DNA of 30,412 nucleotides from Bordetella parapertussis (GTDB taxonomy: Bacteria > Pseudomonadota > Gammaproteobacteria > Burkholderiales > Burkholderiaceae_C): the NCBI GenBank assembly GCA_945875935.1, contig CAMCNE010000017.1:1-30412 (forward strand), given 5' to 3'. Each line of letters starts with the position of its first letter. The first letter of the stretch is position 1. A model generated the notes under the pieces. That model saw only the letters and a program-made list of their open reading frames with translations. It had not been told where the DNA came from and did no database searches. The translations under genes were made by a program, and so were the position numbers. This document shows positions 1 to 7,155 of the stretch, piece after piece.

Positions 1-1
1 C

Positions 2-313
2 GCCCGGGTGGTGCTGATCGCGGGCAACGGGCACTTGAGGGCCGACATCGGCGTGCCCCACTATTTGCGCGTGCTGGCCAAACGCGATGCCGAGCCGGGC
101 GCGACGCCACCACGCGTGATGGGCGTGGCATTCGCGGAGCGATCCGACGATGGCACGCCCGATGTGGCCGATGGCACGCAAGACGAGGTGTGGTTCACAC
201 CGCGTGCTGCACGGGCCGATCCGTGCGCCAGCTTCAAGCCGCCAGGGCCTCTGCCTCCTGCTCAATCTCAGCCGACAACCCCATCAGCAGCGCCAGCGCC
301 CCGGGCGCCTTGA
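2..313 (+). CDS. ChaN-family putative haem-binding lipoprotein, C-terminal part only
   Basis: This is the last ~103 residues of a protein whose start lies before the window; the frame is open from base 2. The visible start, VVLIAGNGHLRADIGVP, resembles the end of the ChaN/DUF399 domain, where an AGNGH segment precedes a 'D-x-GVP-x-L' stretch. The tail contains DEVWFTP and a DPCASF segment, then a proline/alanine-rich, probably disordered end. ChaN-like proteins are outer-membrane or periplasmic lipoproteins linked to haem or iron handling in a few bacteria; that role is family knowledge and not shown here. The gene converges on the next one, with 39 bases between the stop codons. The family call rests on a short fragment, so it is moderate. 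Confidence 0.6.
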   Translation, partial: ARVVLIAGNGHLRADIGVPHYLRVLAKRDAEPGATPPRVMGVAFAERSDDGTPDVADGTQDEVWFTPRAARADPCASFKPPGPLPPAQSQPTTPSAAPAPRAP

Positions 314-352
314 GCTGGACGGCCAGCGCCACACCGGCCGACTGAAGGGGCC

Positions 353-1777
353 TCAGCTGGCGAAGATCTTGCCCGGGTTCATGATGTTCTTCGGGTCGAG
401 TGCACGCTTGATGCTGCGCATCATGTCGACCGCGCCGGCGCCGGTTTCGTCGAGCAAAAAGCCCTGCTTGTGCAGCCCGATGCCGTGCTCGCCGGTGCAG
501 GTGCCGCCCAGGCGCAGCGCGCGTGCGACGAGCTGCCGATTGAGGCGCTCGGCGGTAGCCATCTCAGCGGGCTGTGCCGGGTCGACCAGGTAGCACAGGT
601 GGAAGTTGCCATCGCCCACGTGGCCGATCAGGAAGTACGCCAGACCCGAGGCCTCGACCTCGGCCATGCTCTCGTTGATGCATTCGGCCAGCCGCGAGAT
701 CGGCACGCACGCATCAGTGGTGATGCAGCGGCTGCCGGGCTTCATCTGCTGGCCGGACAGGTAGGCGCGGTGGCGCGCCGTCCACAGCCGGCTGCGCTGC
801 TCGGGGGTGGTCGCCCACTGGAAGTGCTCGCCGCCGAACTCGGCGGCCACCTCCTGCACCGTGGCCGCCTGCTCGCGCACGCTGGCCTCGCTGCCGTGAA
901 ATTCCATCAGCAGCATGGGCGCTTCGGGCAGCTCGAGGTGGTCGTGGCTATTGACCGCGCGCACCGCGTTCGCATCGAGCAGCTCGCAGCGCGCGATCGG
1001 CACGCCCATCTGGATCACCTGCATGGTGGTGCGCACCGCCGCGTCAATGCTGGCAAAGGTGCAGGTGGCCGCCGACACCGCCTCGGGCAGCGGATACAGC
1101 CGCAACGTGACCTCGGTGATCACGCCCAGCGTGCCTTCGCTGCCCACCATCAGCCGCGTCAGGTCGTAGCCGGCGGCTGACTTGCGCGAGCGCGTGCCGG
1201 TGTGGATCACCTCGCCTTGCGCCGTCACCACGGTCAGGCCCAGCACGTTGTCGCGCATCGAGCCGTAGCGCACCGCGTTCGTGCCGCTCGCGCGTGTGGC
1301 GCTCATGCCGCCCAGGCTGGCATCGGCGCCCGGGTCGATCGGAAAGAACAGCCCGCTGTGGCGGATCTCGTCGTTGAGCTGCATGCGCGTCACGCCGGCC
1401 TGCACCGTGACGGTGAGGTCTTCGGCGTGCATGGCCACGATCTGCCTCATGCGGCTCACGTCAACGCTCACGCCACCTTGCACCGCGAGCAGATGGCCTT
1501 CGATCGACGAACCCGCGCCAAAGGCGATCACCGGCACGGCGTGCCGATCGGCGAGCTTCACCACGTCGGTGACGTCTTCGGTGCTCTCGCAAAACACCAC
1601 CACCTCGGGCGGCGGCACGTCGAAGGGCGATTCATCGCGGCCGTGCTGTTCGCGCACGGCCAGCGCCGTCGAGCAGCGCTCGGCAAAACGCTCGCGCAAG
1701 GCTTGGAGCATCTCGGGCGGCACGGGCCGCTGGGCGGATGCGCTCAGGGCGTGAGCTGCGGCCGTCGGGGTGTTCAT
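353..1777 (-). CDS. FAD-linked oxidase, D-lactate dehydrogenase (cytochrome) / GlcD type
   Basis: A 474-residue flavoprotein of the VAO/PCMH family. The FAD-binding domain covers roughly residues 60-235 and includes FGAGSSIEGH (about 86-95) and the GSEGTLGVITEVTLRLYPLP segment. The C-terminal cap domain carries HVGDGNFH and GGTCTGEHGIGLHK, and the protein ends in NIMNPGKIF, all typical of D-lactate dehydrogenases and GlcD. It should oxidise a D-2-hydroxyacid such as D-lactate and pass electrons to a cytochrome or quinone. The exact substrate cannot be read from sequence. The frame stays open about 180 codons further upstream, but that part is the antisense of the divergent adenosyltransferase gene and has no family character, so I place the start at the ATG at 1777. 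The length matches the family. It is divergent from the next gene across 102 bases. Confidence 0.9.
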   Translation of the reverse strand: MNTPTAAAHALSASAQRPVPPEMLQALRERFAERCSTALAVREQHGRDESPFDVPPPEVVVFCESTEDVTDVVKLADRHAVPVIAFGAGSSIEGHLLAVQGGVSVDVSRMRQIVAMHAEDLTVTVQAGVTRMQLNDEIRHSGLFFPIDPGADASLGGMSATRASGTNAVRYGSMRDNVLGLTVVTAQGEVIHTGTRSRKSAAGYDLTRLMVGSEGTLGVITEVTLRLYPLPEAVSAATCTFASIDAAVRTTMQVIQMGVPIARCELLDANAVRAVNSHDHLELPEAPMLLMEFHGSEASVREQAATVQEVAAEFGGEHFQWATTPEQRSRLWTARHRAYLSGQQMKPGSRCITTDACVPISRLAECINESMAEVEASGLAYFLIGHVGDGNFHLCYLVDPAQPAEMATAERLNRQLVARALRLGGTCTGEHGIGLHKQGFLLDETGAGAVDMMRSIKRALDPKNIMNPGKIFAS

Positions 1778-1879
1778 CGCGTGTGGTTCGGTGTCGTGGG
1801 CTGGCGCATTGTCGATCTCGATGCGCGCAGGCAGGCATCGGGCATCATCGCGTCTTCTTCCAACCCGGCAACCACCACC

Positions 1880-2461
1880 ATGTCCAACCGACTCACGCAG
1901 ATCGCCACACGCACCGGCGACGATGGCACCACGGGCCTGGGCGATGGCCAGCGCGTGGCCAAGGACCACCTGCGGGTGCAGGCCATGGGCGATGTCGACG
2001 AGCTCAATTCGCAGCTCGGTGTGCTGCTCGCCGAGCCGCTGCCCGACGATGTGCGCGAGCTGCTGGTGGTGATTCAGCACGAGCTGTTCAACCTCGGCGG
2101 CGAGCTGTCGATCCCCGGCTTCGAGCTGCTCAAGACCGCTGCGGTGATCCGCCTCGACGAGGCGCTCGAGCACTACAACGCGGCGCTGCCCAAGCTCAAG
2201 GAATTCATCTTGCCCGCGGGCACCCGCAGCGCGGCACTGGCCCACGTGGCGCGCACCATTGCCCGCCGTGCCGAGCGCACCGTGGTGTCGCTGGCCGCCA
2301 CCGAGACCATCCGCCAGGAGCCGCGCCACTATCTCAACCGCTTGAGCGATCTGCTGTTCGTGCTGGCACGCGTGCTCAACCGCGCCAACCTCGATGGGCT
2401 GGGCGGTGACGATGTGTACTGGAAGAGCGAGCGGCTCGCGCGCGAATCTGGCGCCGAGTGA
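1880..2461 (+). CDS. Cob(I)alamin adenosyltransferase, PduO type (corrinoid adenosyltransferase)
   Basis: A 193-residue PduO-type ATP:cob(I)alamin adenosyltransferase, which transfers the adenosyl group of ATP to cob(I)alamin to make coenzyme B12. Family signatures are visible: the ATP-binding N-terminus TRTGDDGTTGL (residues 10-20), the DELNSQLG helix, ARRAERTVV, and NRLSDLLFVLARVLN near the end. The ATG at 1880 puts TRTGDDG at the usual distance from the N-terminus; longer in-frame starts would run through the start of the divergent oxidase gene. No cobalamin biosynthesis or B12-dependent enzyme gene is near, so it probably serves enzymes encoded elsewhere. No cobalamin riboswitch is apparent in the 102-base upstream gap. 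It converges on the DAHP synthase gene through a GC-rich hairpin. Confidence 0.93.
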   Translation: MSNRLTQIATRTGDDGTTGLGDGQRVAKDHLRVQAMGDVDELNSQLGVLLAEPLPDDVRELLVVIQHELFNLGGELSIPGFELLKTAAVIRLDEALEHYNAALPKLKEFILPAGTRSAALAHVARTIARRAERTVVSLAATETIRQEPRHYLNRLSDLLFVLARVLNRANLDGLGGDDVYWKSERLARESGAE

Positions 2462-2466
2462 ACTGA

Positions 2467-2507
2467 AGCCCGGCCGCCGCGCCTGGGTGCGAGGCGCGGC
2501 CGGGGCT
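2467..2507. terminator. GC-rich hairpin between convergent genes, possible bidirectional terminator
   Basis: The left arm (2467-2483, AGCCCGGCCGCCGCGCC) pairs with the right arm (2493-2507, GGCGCGGCCGGGGCT) around a 9-base loop, with a two-base bulge and one offset. It sits exactly between the converging adenosyltransferase and DAHP synthase genes and runs into the latter's TAA stop. There is no U-run on either strand, so it is not a textbook intrinsic terminator. A role in ending or protecting both transcripts is inferred from position. Confidence 0.45.
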
Positions 2508-3613
2508 TACTGGCGCCGCGCCTTGACGGCGGCGGCCAGCGTGTCGATCACGCCCACCGAGTCGTCCCAGCCGATGCACGCATCGGTGATGCTCTGACCG
2601 TAGGCCAGCTTGGTTGCATCGTCCTTGCCGGGGGTGAACTTCTGCGCACCGGCGTTGAGGTGGCTTTCCACCATCACCCCGAAGATGCTGCGGCTGCCGC
2701 CCGAGATCTGCGCGCCGATGTCGGCGGCCACTTCGATCTGCTTTTCATGCTGCTTGCTGCTGTTGGCGTGCGAGCAGTCAACCATCAGCGTGGCGGGCAG
2801 CTTGGCGGCTTCGAGGTCCTTGCAGGCCGCTTCGACGTGGGCCGCGCTGTAGTTGGGCGCCTTGCCGCCACGCAGGATCAGGTGGCAGTCGGGGTTGCCC
2901 TTGGTCTCGACGATGGCGACCTGGCCGTTCTTGTGCACGCTCAGGAAGTGGTGCGGCCGCGAGGCCGACTGGATGGCGTCGCTGGCGATGCGGATGTTGC
3001 CGTCGGTGCCGTTCTTGAAGCCGATGGGTGCTGACAGCCCCGAGGCCAGTTCGCGGTGCACCTGGCTTTCGGTGGTGCGCGCGCCGATGGCGCCCCAGGC
3101 GATCAGGTCACCGAGGTACTGCGGCGAGATCACATCCAGGAACTCGCTGCCCGCGGGCATGCCAAGTCGGTTGATCTCGAGCAGCAGCTGGCGAGCCATG
3201 CGCAGGCCCTCGTCGATGCGGTAGCTCTCGTCGAGGTAGGGGTCGTTGATCAGGCCTTTCCAGCCCACGGTGGTGCGCGGCTTTTCGAAGTACACGCGCA
3301 TGACGATCTCGAGCGTGTCGGCGTGCTGCTCGCGCAGCACCTTGAGCTTTCGCGCGTATTCGAGTGCGGCCGCCGGGTCGTGGATGGAGCACGGGCCGAT
3401 GATCACCAGCAGTCGGTCGTCGCCGCCGGACATGATCTGGCGAATGCGCTCGCGGGTGTCGGCGACCAGTTTTTCGACCGCCGTGCCACGGATCGGGAAG
3501 AAGCGGATCAGGTGCTCGGGCGGTGGCAGCGGCGTGACGTCGACGATGCGTTCGTCGTCGGTCTGGCTGGTTTTTTCGCTCAGGGGGTAACGGCCGTTGT
3601 GGGGCTCGGACAT
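2507..3613 (-). CDS. aroG: 3-deoxy-7-phosphoheptulonate (DAHP) synthase, class I (AroG type)
   Basis: A 368-residue class I (AroG/AroF/AroH) DAHP synthase, which condenses phosphoenolpyruvate and erythrose-4-phosphate in the first step of the shikimate pathway. It shows GPCSIHDP (73-80, metal-ligand Cys75), GFKNGTDG, the DCSHANSSK segment with the metal-binding His, GVMVESHLNAG with the metal-binding Glu, and the ITDACIGWDDS end carrying the Asp ligand. Length agrees with the E. coli enzymes (about 350) plus a longer N-terminal extension. Which amino acid inhibits it (Phe, Tyr or Trp) is not assigned here, so the symbol names the family rather than the isozyme. It starts 52 bases after tldD on the same strand, with a GGAG-like ribosome site before the ATG, so it may be co-transcribed with tldD. 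No attenuator-like leader fits in the gap. Confidence 0.93.
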   Translation of the reverse strand: MSEPHNGRYPLSEKTSQTDDERIVDVTPLPPPEHLIRFFPIRGTAVEKLVADTRERIRQIMSGGDDRLLVIIGPCSIHDPAAALEYARKLKVLREQHADTLEIVMRVYFEKPRTTVGWKGLINDPYLDESYRIDEGLRMARQLLLEINRLGMPAGSEFLDVISPQYLGDLIAWGAIGARTTESQVHRELASGLSAPIGFKNGTDGNIRIASDAIQSASRPHHFLSVHKNGQVAIVETKGNPDCHLILRGGKAPNYSAAHVEAACKDLEAAKLPATLMVDCSHANSSKQHEKQIEVAADIGAQISGGSRSIFGVMVESHLNAGAQKFTPGKDDATKLAYGQSITDACIGWDDSVGVIDTLAAAVKARRQ

Positions 3614-3665
3614 GTCAGGCTCCGGGTCTTCAATGAATGGGTTTCGGGTGATGTGCGGCTGTGGC

Positions 3666-5141
3666 TCAGGCGGTGCCGCCCACGGTCAGGCGGTCGATGC
3701 GCAAGGTGGGCTGGCCCACGCCGACGGGCACGCTTTGGCCTTCCTTGCCGCAGGTGCCCACGCCGGGGTCGAGCTTCAGGTCGTTGCCGATCATGCTCAC
3801 GCGGGTGAGCGCGTCGGGGCCGTTGCCGATGATGGTGGCACCCTTGACCGGGTACTGGATCTTGCCGTTTTCGACCCAGAAGGCCTCGCTCGCCGAGAAC
3901 ACGAACTTGCCGCTGGTGATGTCGACCTGACCGCCGCCAAAGTTGCTGGCGTACAGCCCGCGCCGCAGGCCGGCGATGATTTCTTCCTTGGTCTTGTCGC
4001 CGGCCAGCATGTAGGTGTTGGTCATGCGAGGCATCGGCACGGCGGCATAGCTCTCGCGCCGGCCGTTGCCGGTGGGCTTGACGCCCATCAGCCGTGCGTT
4101 CATCGAGTCCTGCAGGTAGCCCTTGAGGATGCCGTCTTCGATCAGCACATTGCGCTGGCTGGCATGGCCTTCGTCGTCGATGTTCATCGAGCCGCGCCGG
4201 TCGGGCAGCGTGCCGTCGTCGAGCACCGTGACGCCCTTGGCCGCCACGCGCTGACCGATGCGGCCGCTGAAGGCGCTCGAGCCCTTGCGGTTGAAGTCGC
4301 CCTCGAGGCCGTGGCCGATGGCCTCGTGCAGCAGCACGCCCGGCCAGCCCGAGCCCAGCACCACGCTCATCTCGCCGGCCTTGGCCGCACGCGATTCGAG
4401 GTTGGTGAGCGCGGCGTTCACGGCGGCGTCTACATAGCCTTCGATCACGCTGTCGTTGAAGTGGGCGTAACCGAAGCGCCCACCACCGCCACTGCTGCCG
4501 GTTTCGCGACGCACTTCACCGGCGATGGTCTGCTCGGCAATCACCGACAGCCCCAGCCGCACCAGCGGACGCACATCGGCGGCCCGGGTGCCGTCGGCGC
4601 GCGCCACCAGCACCACGTCGTATTCGCCGGACAGGCTGGCCATCACCTGCTTGATGCGAGGGTCGCGGGCGCGAGCCATCTTCTCGATGCGCTCGAGCAG
4701 CGCCACCTTGGCGGTGCTGTCGAGCGAGCCGATCGGATCCATCGGCAGATACAGCGCGCGGCTGGTCGCCAGCTTGTGCGGCGTGTTGACCTTGACGCGC
4801 CGACTCTGGCCGGCTGCGGCGATGGTGCGCACGGTTTGGGCGGCGTCCATCAGCGCGGCTGCCGAGATGTCGTCGGAGTAGGCGAAGGCGGTCTTCTCGC
4901 CCGCCACTGCGCGCACGCCGACGCCCTGATCGATGCCGAAGCTGCCACTCTTGACGATGCCTTCTTCCAGGCTCCAGCCTTCGCTGCGCGTGTACTGGAA
5001 GTACAGGTCGGCATCGTCGATGCGGTGCGTGGCGATGGCCTGCAAGGCCTGCGACAACTGCGCTTCGGTCAGGCCGAAGGGCTCGAGCAGCAGCCGCTGC
5101 GCAATGGCCAGGCGCTCGATGGTGGGTTCGCGGGAGATCAT
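3666..5141 (-). CDS. tldD: Metalloprotease TldD
   Basis: A 491-residue TldD, one half of the TldD/TldE(PmbA) zinc protease that digests unfolded peptides and matures some modified peptides and antitoxins in E. coli. The zinc motif HEAIGH is at residues 272-277, and the third ligand should be the Cys near 464 in GVGTCGKEGQSVP. DDEGH and the NTYMLAGDKTKEEIIAG region also fit the family. The ATG at 5141 is preferred over an in-frame TTG at 5147: AAGGA (5148-5152) lies 6 bases before the ATG but directly abuts the TTG. The partner tldE/pmbA is not in this window. The gene lies between rsmI and the DAHP synthase gene on the same strand. No peptide substrate gene was seen nearby. Confidence 0.95.
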   Translation of the reverse strand: MISREPTIERLAIAQRLLLEPFGLTEAQLSQALQAIATHRIDDADLYFQYTRSEGWSLEEGIVKSGSFGIDQGVGVRAVAGEKTAFAYSDDISAAALMDAAQTVRTIAAAGQSRRVKVNTPHKLATSRALYLPMDPIGSLDSTAKVALLERIEKMARARDPRIKQVMASLSGEYDVVLVARADGTRAADVRPLVRLGLSVIAEQTIAGEVRRETGSSGGGGRFGYAHFNDSVIEGYVDAAVNAALTNLESRAAKAGEMSVVLGSGWPGVLLHEAIGHGLEGDFNRKGSSAFSGRIGQRVAAKGVTVLDDGTLPDRRGSMNIDDEGHASQRNVLIEDGILKGYLQDSMNARLMGVKPTGNGRRESYAAVPMPRMTNTYMLAGDKTKEEIIAGLRRGLYASNFGGGQVDITSGKFVFSASEAFWVENGKIQYPVKGATIIGNGPDALTRVSMIGNDLKLDPGVGTCGKEGQSVPVGVGQPTLRIDRLTVGGTA

Positions 5142-5147
5142 GGGCAA

Positions 5148-5152
5148 TCCTT
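5148..5152 (-). promoter_or_regulatory. Ribosome binding site that decides the tldD start
   Basis: AAGGA read on the minus strand, 6 bases before the ATG at 5141. It would abut the alternative TTG at 5147 with no spacing, which argues against the longer protein. Confidence 0.65.
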
Positions 5153-5167
5153 CAGGACTCGAAATTC

Positions 5168-5193
5168 ATTGTAGGAGTGGCACATCGGCGCAA
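5168..5193 (-). promoter_or_regulatory. Candidate promoter for tldD
   Basis: In the 95-base gap between rsmI and tldD the minus strand has TACAAT (5168-5173), five of six matches to a sigma-70 -10 box. TTGCGC (5188-5193) lies upstream but the spacing of 14 is short of the ideal 17. The start of transcription would fall about 20 bases before the tldD ATG. This would let tldD and the DAHP synthase gene be transcribed independently of rsmI. It is read by eye from consensus only. Confidence 0.35.
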
Positions 5194-5236
5194 GCCTTCC
5201 CCGTGCCGCCGGCCGTGGACTGTCGGGGCGCTTGCA

Positions 5237-6154
5237 TCAAGGCGAAGATTCGGTGCCCTTGAGTTCCAGAGCGCGTGCGTACAGCGCATTGCGAGGCGCG
5301 CCACTGAGCGTGGCGGTCAGCGACACCGCCTGCTTGAGCGGCAGCTCGGCCAGCAAGGTGCGCAGCATGCCGTCGTGCCGCGCCGACTCGTCGGCCGAGG
5401 TCGATGCGGCCACCGCGTGCACCACCAGCACGAACTCGCCACGCAGCCGGTTGGCGTCGGCCGCGGCCCAGGGCGCCAGGGCCGATGCCGCCATCGTGAT
5501 CACGGTTTCAAACTGCTTGGTCAGCTCGCGGCACACGGTGACGGCGCGTGAGCCGCAACACTCGCCCAGCGACTGCAGCAGCGACTCGATGCGATGGGGT
5601 GCTTCGAACAGCACCTGAGTGTCGACGCTCGCAGCCAACGCCGCCAGTGCCTGCGTGCGCTCCGCGCCCTTGGCCGGCAGGAAGCCGATGAAGCGAAAGC
5701 CGCTGCCCAGCGCATCGCCCGCCACGCTGACGGCGGCGATCGCGCTGCTCGCGCCCGGCACCGCCACCACCCGGTAGCCCGCGGTCGCCACCGCCGCCAC
5801 CAGCGCTGCGCCGGGGTCGCTGACGCCTGGCGTGCCGGCGTCGCTGACATAGGCCACGCGCTCGCCGCGCGACAGCCGCGTGATCACGTCGCCGGCCGAC
5901 GACAGCTCGTTGTGCTGGTGCACCGCGAGCAGCGGCTTGTCCAGACCCAGATGGCGCAGCAGCGGTGCGGTGTGGCGCGTGTCCTCGCACGCCAGTGCAT
6001 CAACCAGCGACAGCACATGGATGGCGCGCAGCGTCAGATCGGCCAGATTGCCGATGGGCGTGGCCACCACATACAAGGCACTGGCGGGATACTGCTGGTG
6101 ACCAGCCGCAGCCGCAGCGGCCGCAAGGAGTGGGGAGGAGGCGATGGTGCTCAC
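5237..6154 (-). CDS. rsmI: 16S rRNA (cytidine-1402 2'-O)-methyltransferase RsmI
   Basis: A tetrapyrrole-methylase-fold enzyme (about 305 residues) that 2'-O-methylates C1402 of 16S rRNA with S-adenosylmethionine. Diagnostic segments are LYVVATPIGNLADLTLRA near the N-terminus, EDTRHTAPLLRHLG, VSDAGTPGVSDPGAALV, and the ALYARALELKG end. No ATG precedes the core domain. The most sensible start is the GTG at 6154 (reading V/M-STIASSP followed by an alanine run), but it has no clear ribosome site and a longer or shorter N-terminus is possible. With this start it overlaps the divergent yraN start by 11 bases. E. coli keeps rsmI (yraL) in the same neighbourhood, next to lpoA-yraN-diaA-dolP; lpoA is missing here. 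The enzyme call is firm, the start is not. Confidence 0.93.
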   Translation of the reverse strand: MSTIASSPLLAAAAAAAGHQQYPASALYVVATPIGNLADLTLRAIHVLSLVDALACEDTRHTAPLLRHLGLDKPLLAVHQHNELSSAGDVITRLSRGERVAYVSDAGTPGVSDPGAALVAAVATAGYRVVAVPGASSAIAAVSVAGDALGSGFRFIGFLPAKGAERTQALAALAASVDTQVLFEAPHRIESLLQSLGECCGSRAVTVCRELTKQFETVITMAASALAPWAAADANRLRGEFVLVVHAVAASTSADESARHDGMLRTLLAELPLKQAVSLTATLSGAPRNALYARALELKGTESSP

Positions 6155-6515
6155 GACGAAGGCGATAGGGGAGGACGGTGAATCCCGTGCGTTGGCGTAC
6201 CTTCTGGCCCGTGGGCTCACGCTGGTGCGCCGTAATTATCGGGTGGCCGCAGGGCCGAACGCGCGGGGCGGCGAAATCGACCTCATCGTGCGCGAGAGCG
6301 ACGGCACGCTGGTCTTCGTCGAGGTCCGCACGCGCAAGGGTGCCGGTTTCGGCGGTGCCGCTGGCAGCGTGAGTGCTGCCAAGCAGCGCAGCGTGATCTT
6401 TGCCGCACGCTGCTACCTGCGGGCCTTCGCGTCGCCGCCGCCGTGTCGCTTCGATGTGGTGGCCATCGAAGGCGCGCACATCGAGTGGCTGCGCGGTGCC
6501 TTCGACGCGGCCTGA
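6144..6515 (+). CDS. yraN: YraN/UPF0102 family endonuclease-like protein
   Basis: A 123-residue member of UPF0102 (YraN), a small protein with a restriction-endonuclease-like fold and no firmly established function in most bacteria. The family core is clear: GEDGESRALAYLLARG, NYRV...GGEIDLIVRE (the Asp of the nuclease-like site), and VFVEVRTRKG, where the usual EVK is EVR. A GGAG-rich ribosome site at 6134-6140 precedes the ATG at 6144. The gene starts head to head with rsmI, the two 5' ends overlapping. Downstream, after 49 bases, come the SIS isomerase and the BON lipoprotein, the same order as yraN-diaA-dolP in E. coli. Confidence 0.9.
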   Translation: MVLTTKAIGEDGESRALAYLLARGLTLVRRNYRVAAGPNARGGEIDLIVRESDGTLVFVEVRTRKGAGFGGAAGSVSAAKQRSVIFAARCYLRAFASPPPCRFDVVAIEGAHIEWLRGAFDAA

Positions 6516-6564
6516 TGCCCCGTGGCACGGGCCGTCAAAAGTCGCTGGCATATCATCCTTGACC

Positions 6565-7155
6565 ATGGTCCAGCAACGCATACAGCAGCAGTTTTTCGAC
6601 AGTGCCGACCTCAAGTACGCCGCCGCCGAGCCCTTGAGCAAATCGATCGCCGAGGCGGTCGACGCGTTGATCGGATGCATCACCGCCGGCGGCAAGGTGA
6701 TGGCTTGCGGCAACGGCGGATCCGCCGCCGACGCGCAGCACTTTGCGGCCGAACTGGTGGGGCGTTTCGAGCGCGAGCGACCTGGCTTGGCGGCCATCGC
6801 GCTGACCACCGACACCTCCATCCTCACGGCGATTGGCAATGACTATGACTTCGCCGCCATCTACTCGAAGCAGGTTCAGGCGCTTGGCCAGCCGGGCGAT
6901 GTGCTGATCGCCATCAGCACCAGCGGCAACTCGGCCAACGTGCTGGCCGCCATCGAGGCCGCGCACGCCAGGGAAATGACGGTGGTGGCGCTGACCGGGC
7001 GCACCGGCGGTCGCTTGCGCGCACTGCTGAGCGACACCGATGTGCTCATTGCAGTGCCCCACGACCGCACGGCGCGCATCCAGGAAGTCCACCTGCTGTC
7101 GTTGCATTGCCTGTGCGATGCGATCGACTTCCAACTGCTCGGTGAACAGGAATGA
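6565..7155 (+). CDS. SIS-domain protein, phosphoheptose isomerase GmhA / DnaA-interacting DiaA family
   Basis: A 196-residue SIS-domain protein. Synteny (after yraN, before a BON lipoprotein) and length equal those of E. coli DiaA, which binds DnaA and times replication initiation. However, the sequence keeps features of GmhA, which isomerises sedoheptulose-7-phosphate for lipopolysaccharide heptose: CGNGGSAADAQHFAAEL (48-64) with a Glu near residue 63 where DiaA has lost it, the phosphate-binding ISTSGNS, and the catalytic His in RIQEVHLL. The Pseudomonas protein with the same features is annotated as phosphoheptose isomerase. Either or both roles are possible, so no symbol is given. The ATG at 6565 is the natural start, and the stop overlaps the next start by 4 bases (ATGA), indicating translational coupling. 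Confidence 0.88.
   Translation: MVQQRIQQQFFDSADLKYAAAEPLSKSIAEAVDALIGCITAGGKVMACGNGGSAADAQHFAAELVGRFERERPGLAAIALTTDTSILTAIGNDYDFAAIYSKQVQALGQPGDVLIAISTSGNSANVLAAIEAAHAREMTVVALTGRTGGRLRALLSDTDVLIAVPHDRTARIQEVHLLSLHCLCDAIDFQLLGEQE

Noticed and set aside
1778..1879. Cobalamin riboswitch before the adenosyltransferase gene
   Set aside because: The gap is only 102 bases and I see no B12-box-like conserved core, so a class I or II cobalamin riboswitch does not fit.
1778..2329. N-terminal extension of the FAD-linked oxidase by about 184 codons
   Set aside because: It is the antisense of the cobalamin adenosyltransferase, and the flavoprotein already has full family length from 1777.
3614..3665. 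Aromatic amino acid attenuator leader before the DAHP synthase gene
   Set aside because: The gap is 52 bases, with no leader peptide containing Phe, Tyr or Trp runs and no alternative hairpins.
3597..5174. Long open frame (525 codons) on the plus strand, opposite tldD
   Set aside because: Antisense of a clear TldD with HEAIGH motif. Its translation is rich in His, Ala, Gly and Arg with no domain character, as expected for a shadow frame in GC-rich DNA.
6516..6564. Short hairpin (CCCGT/ACGGG) between yraN and the SIS gene as a terminator
   Set aside because: The stem is only 5 base pairs, with no strong U-run, and the genes are probably co-transcribed.
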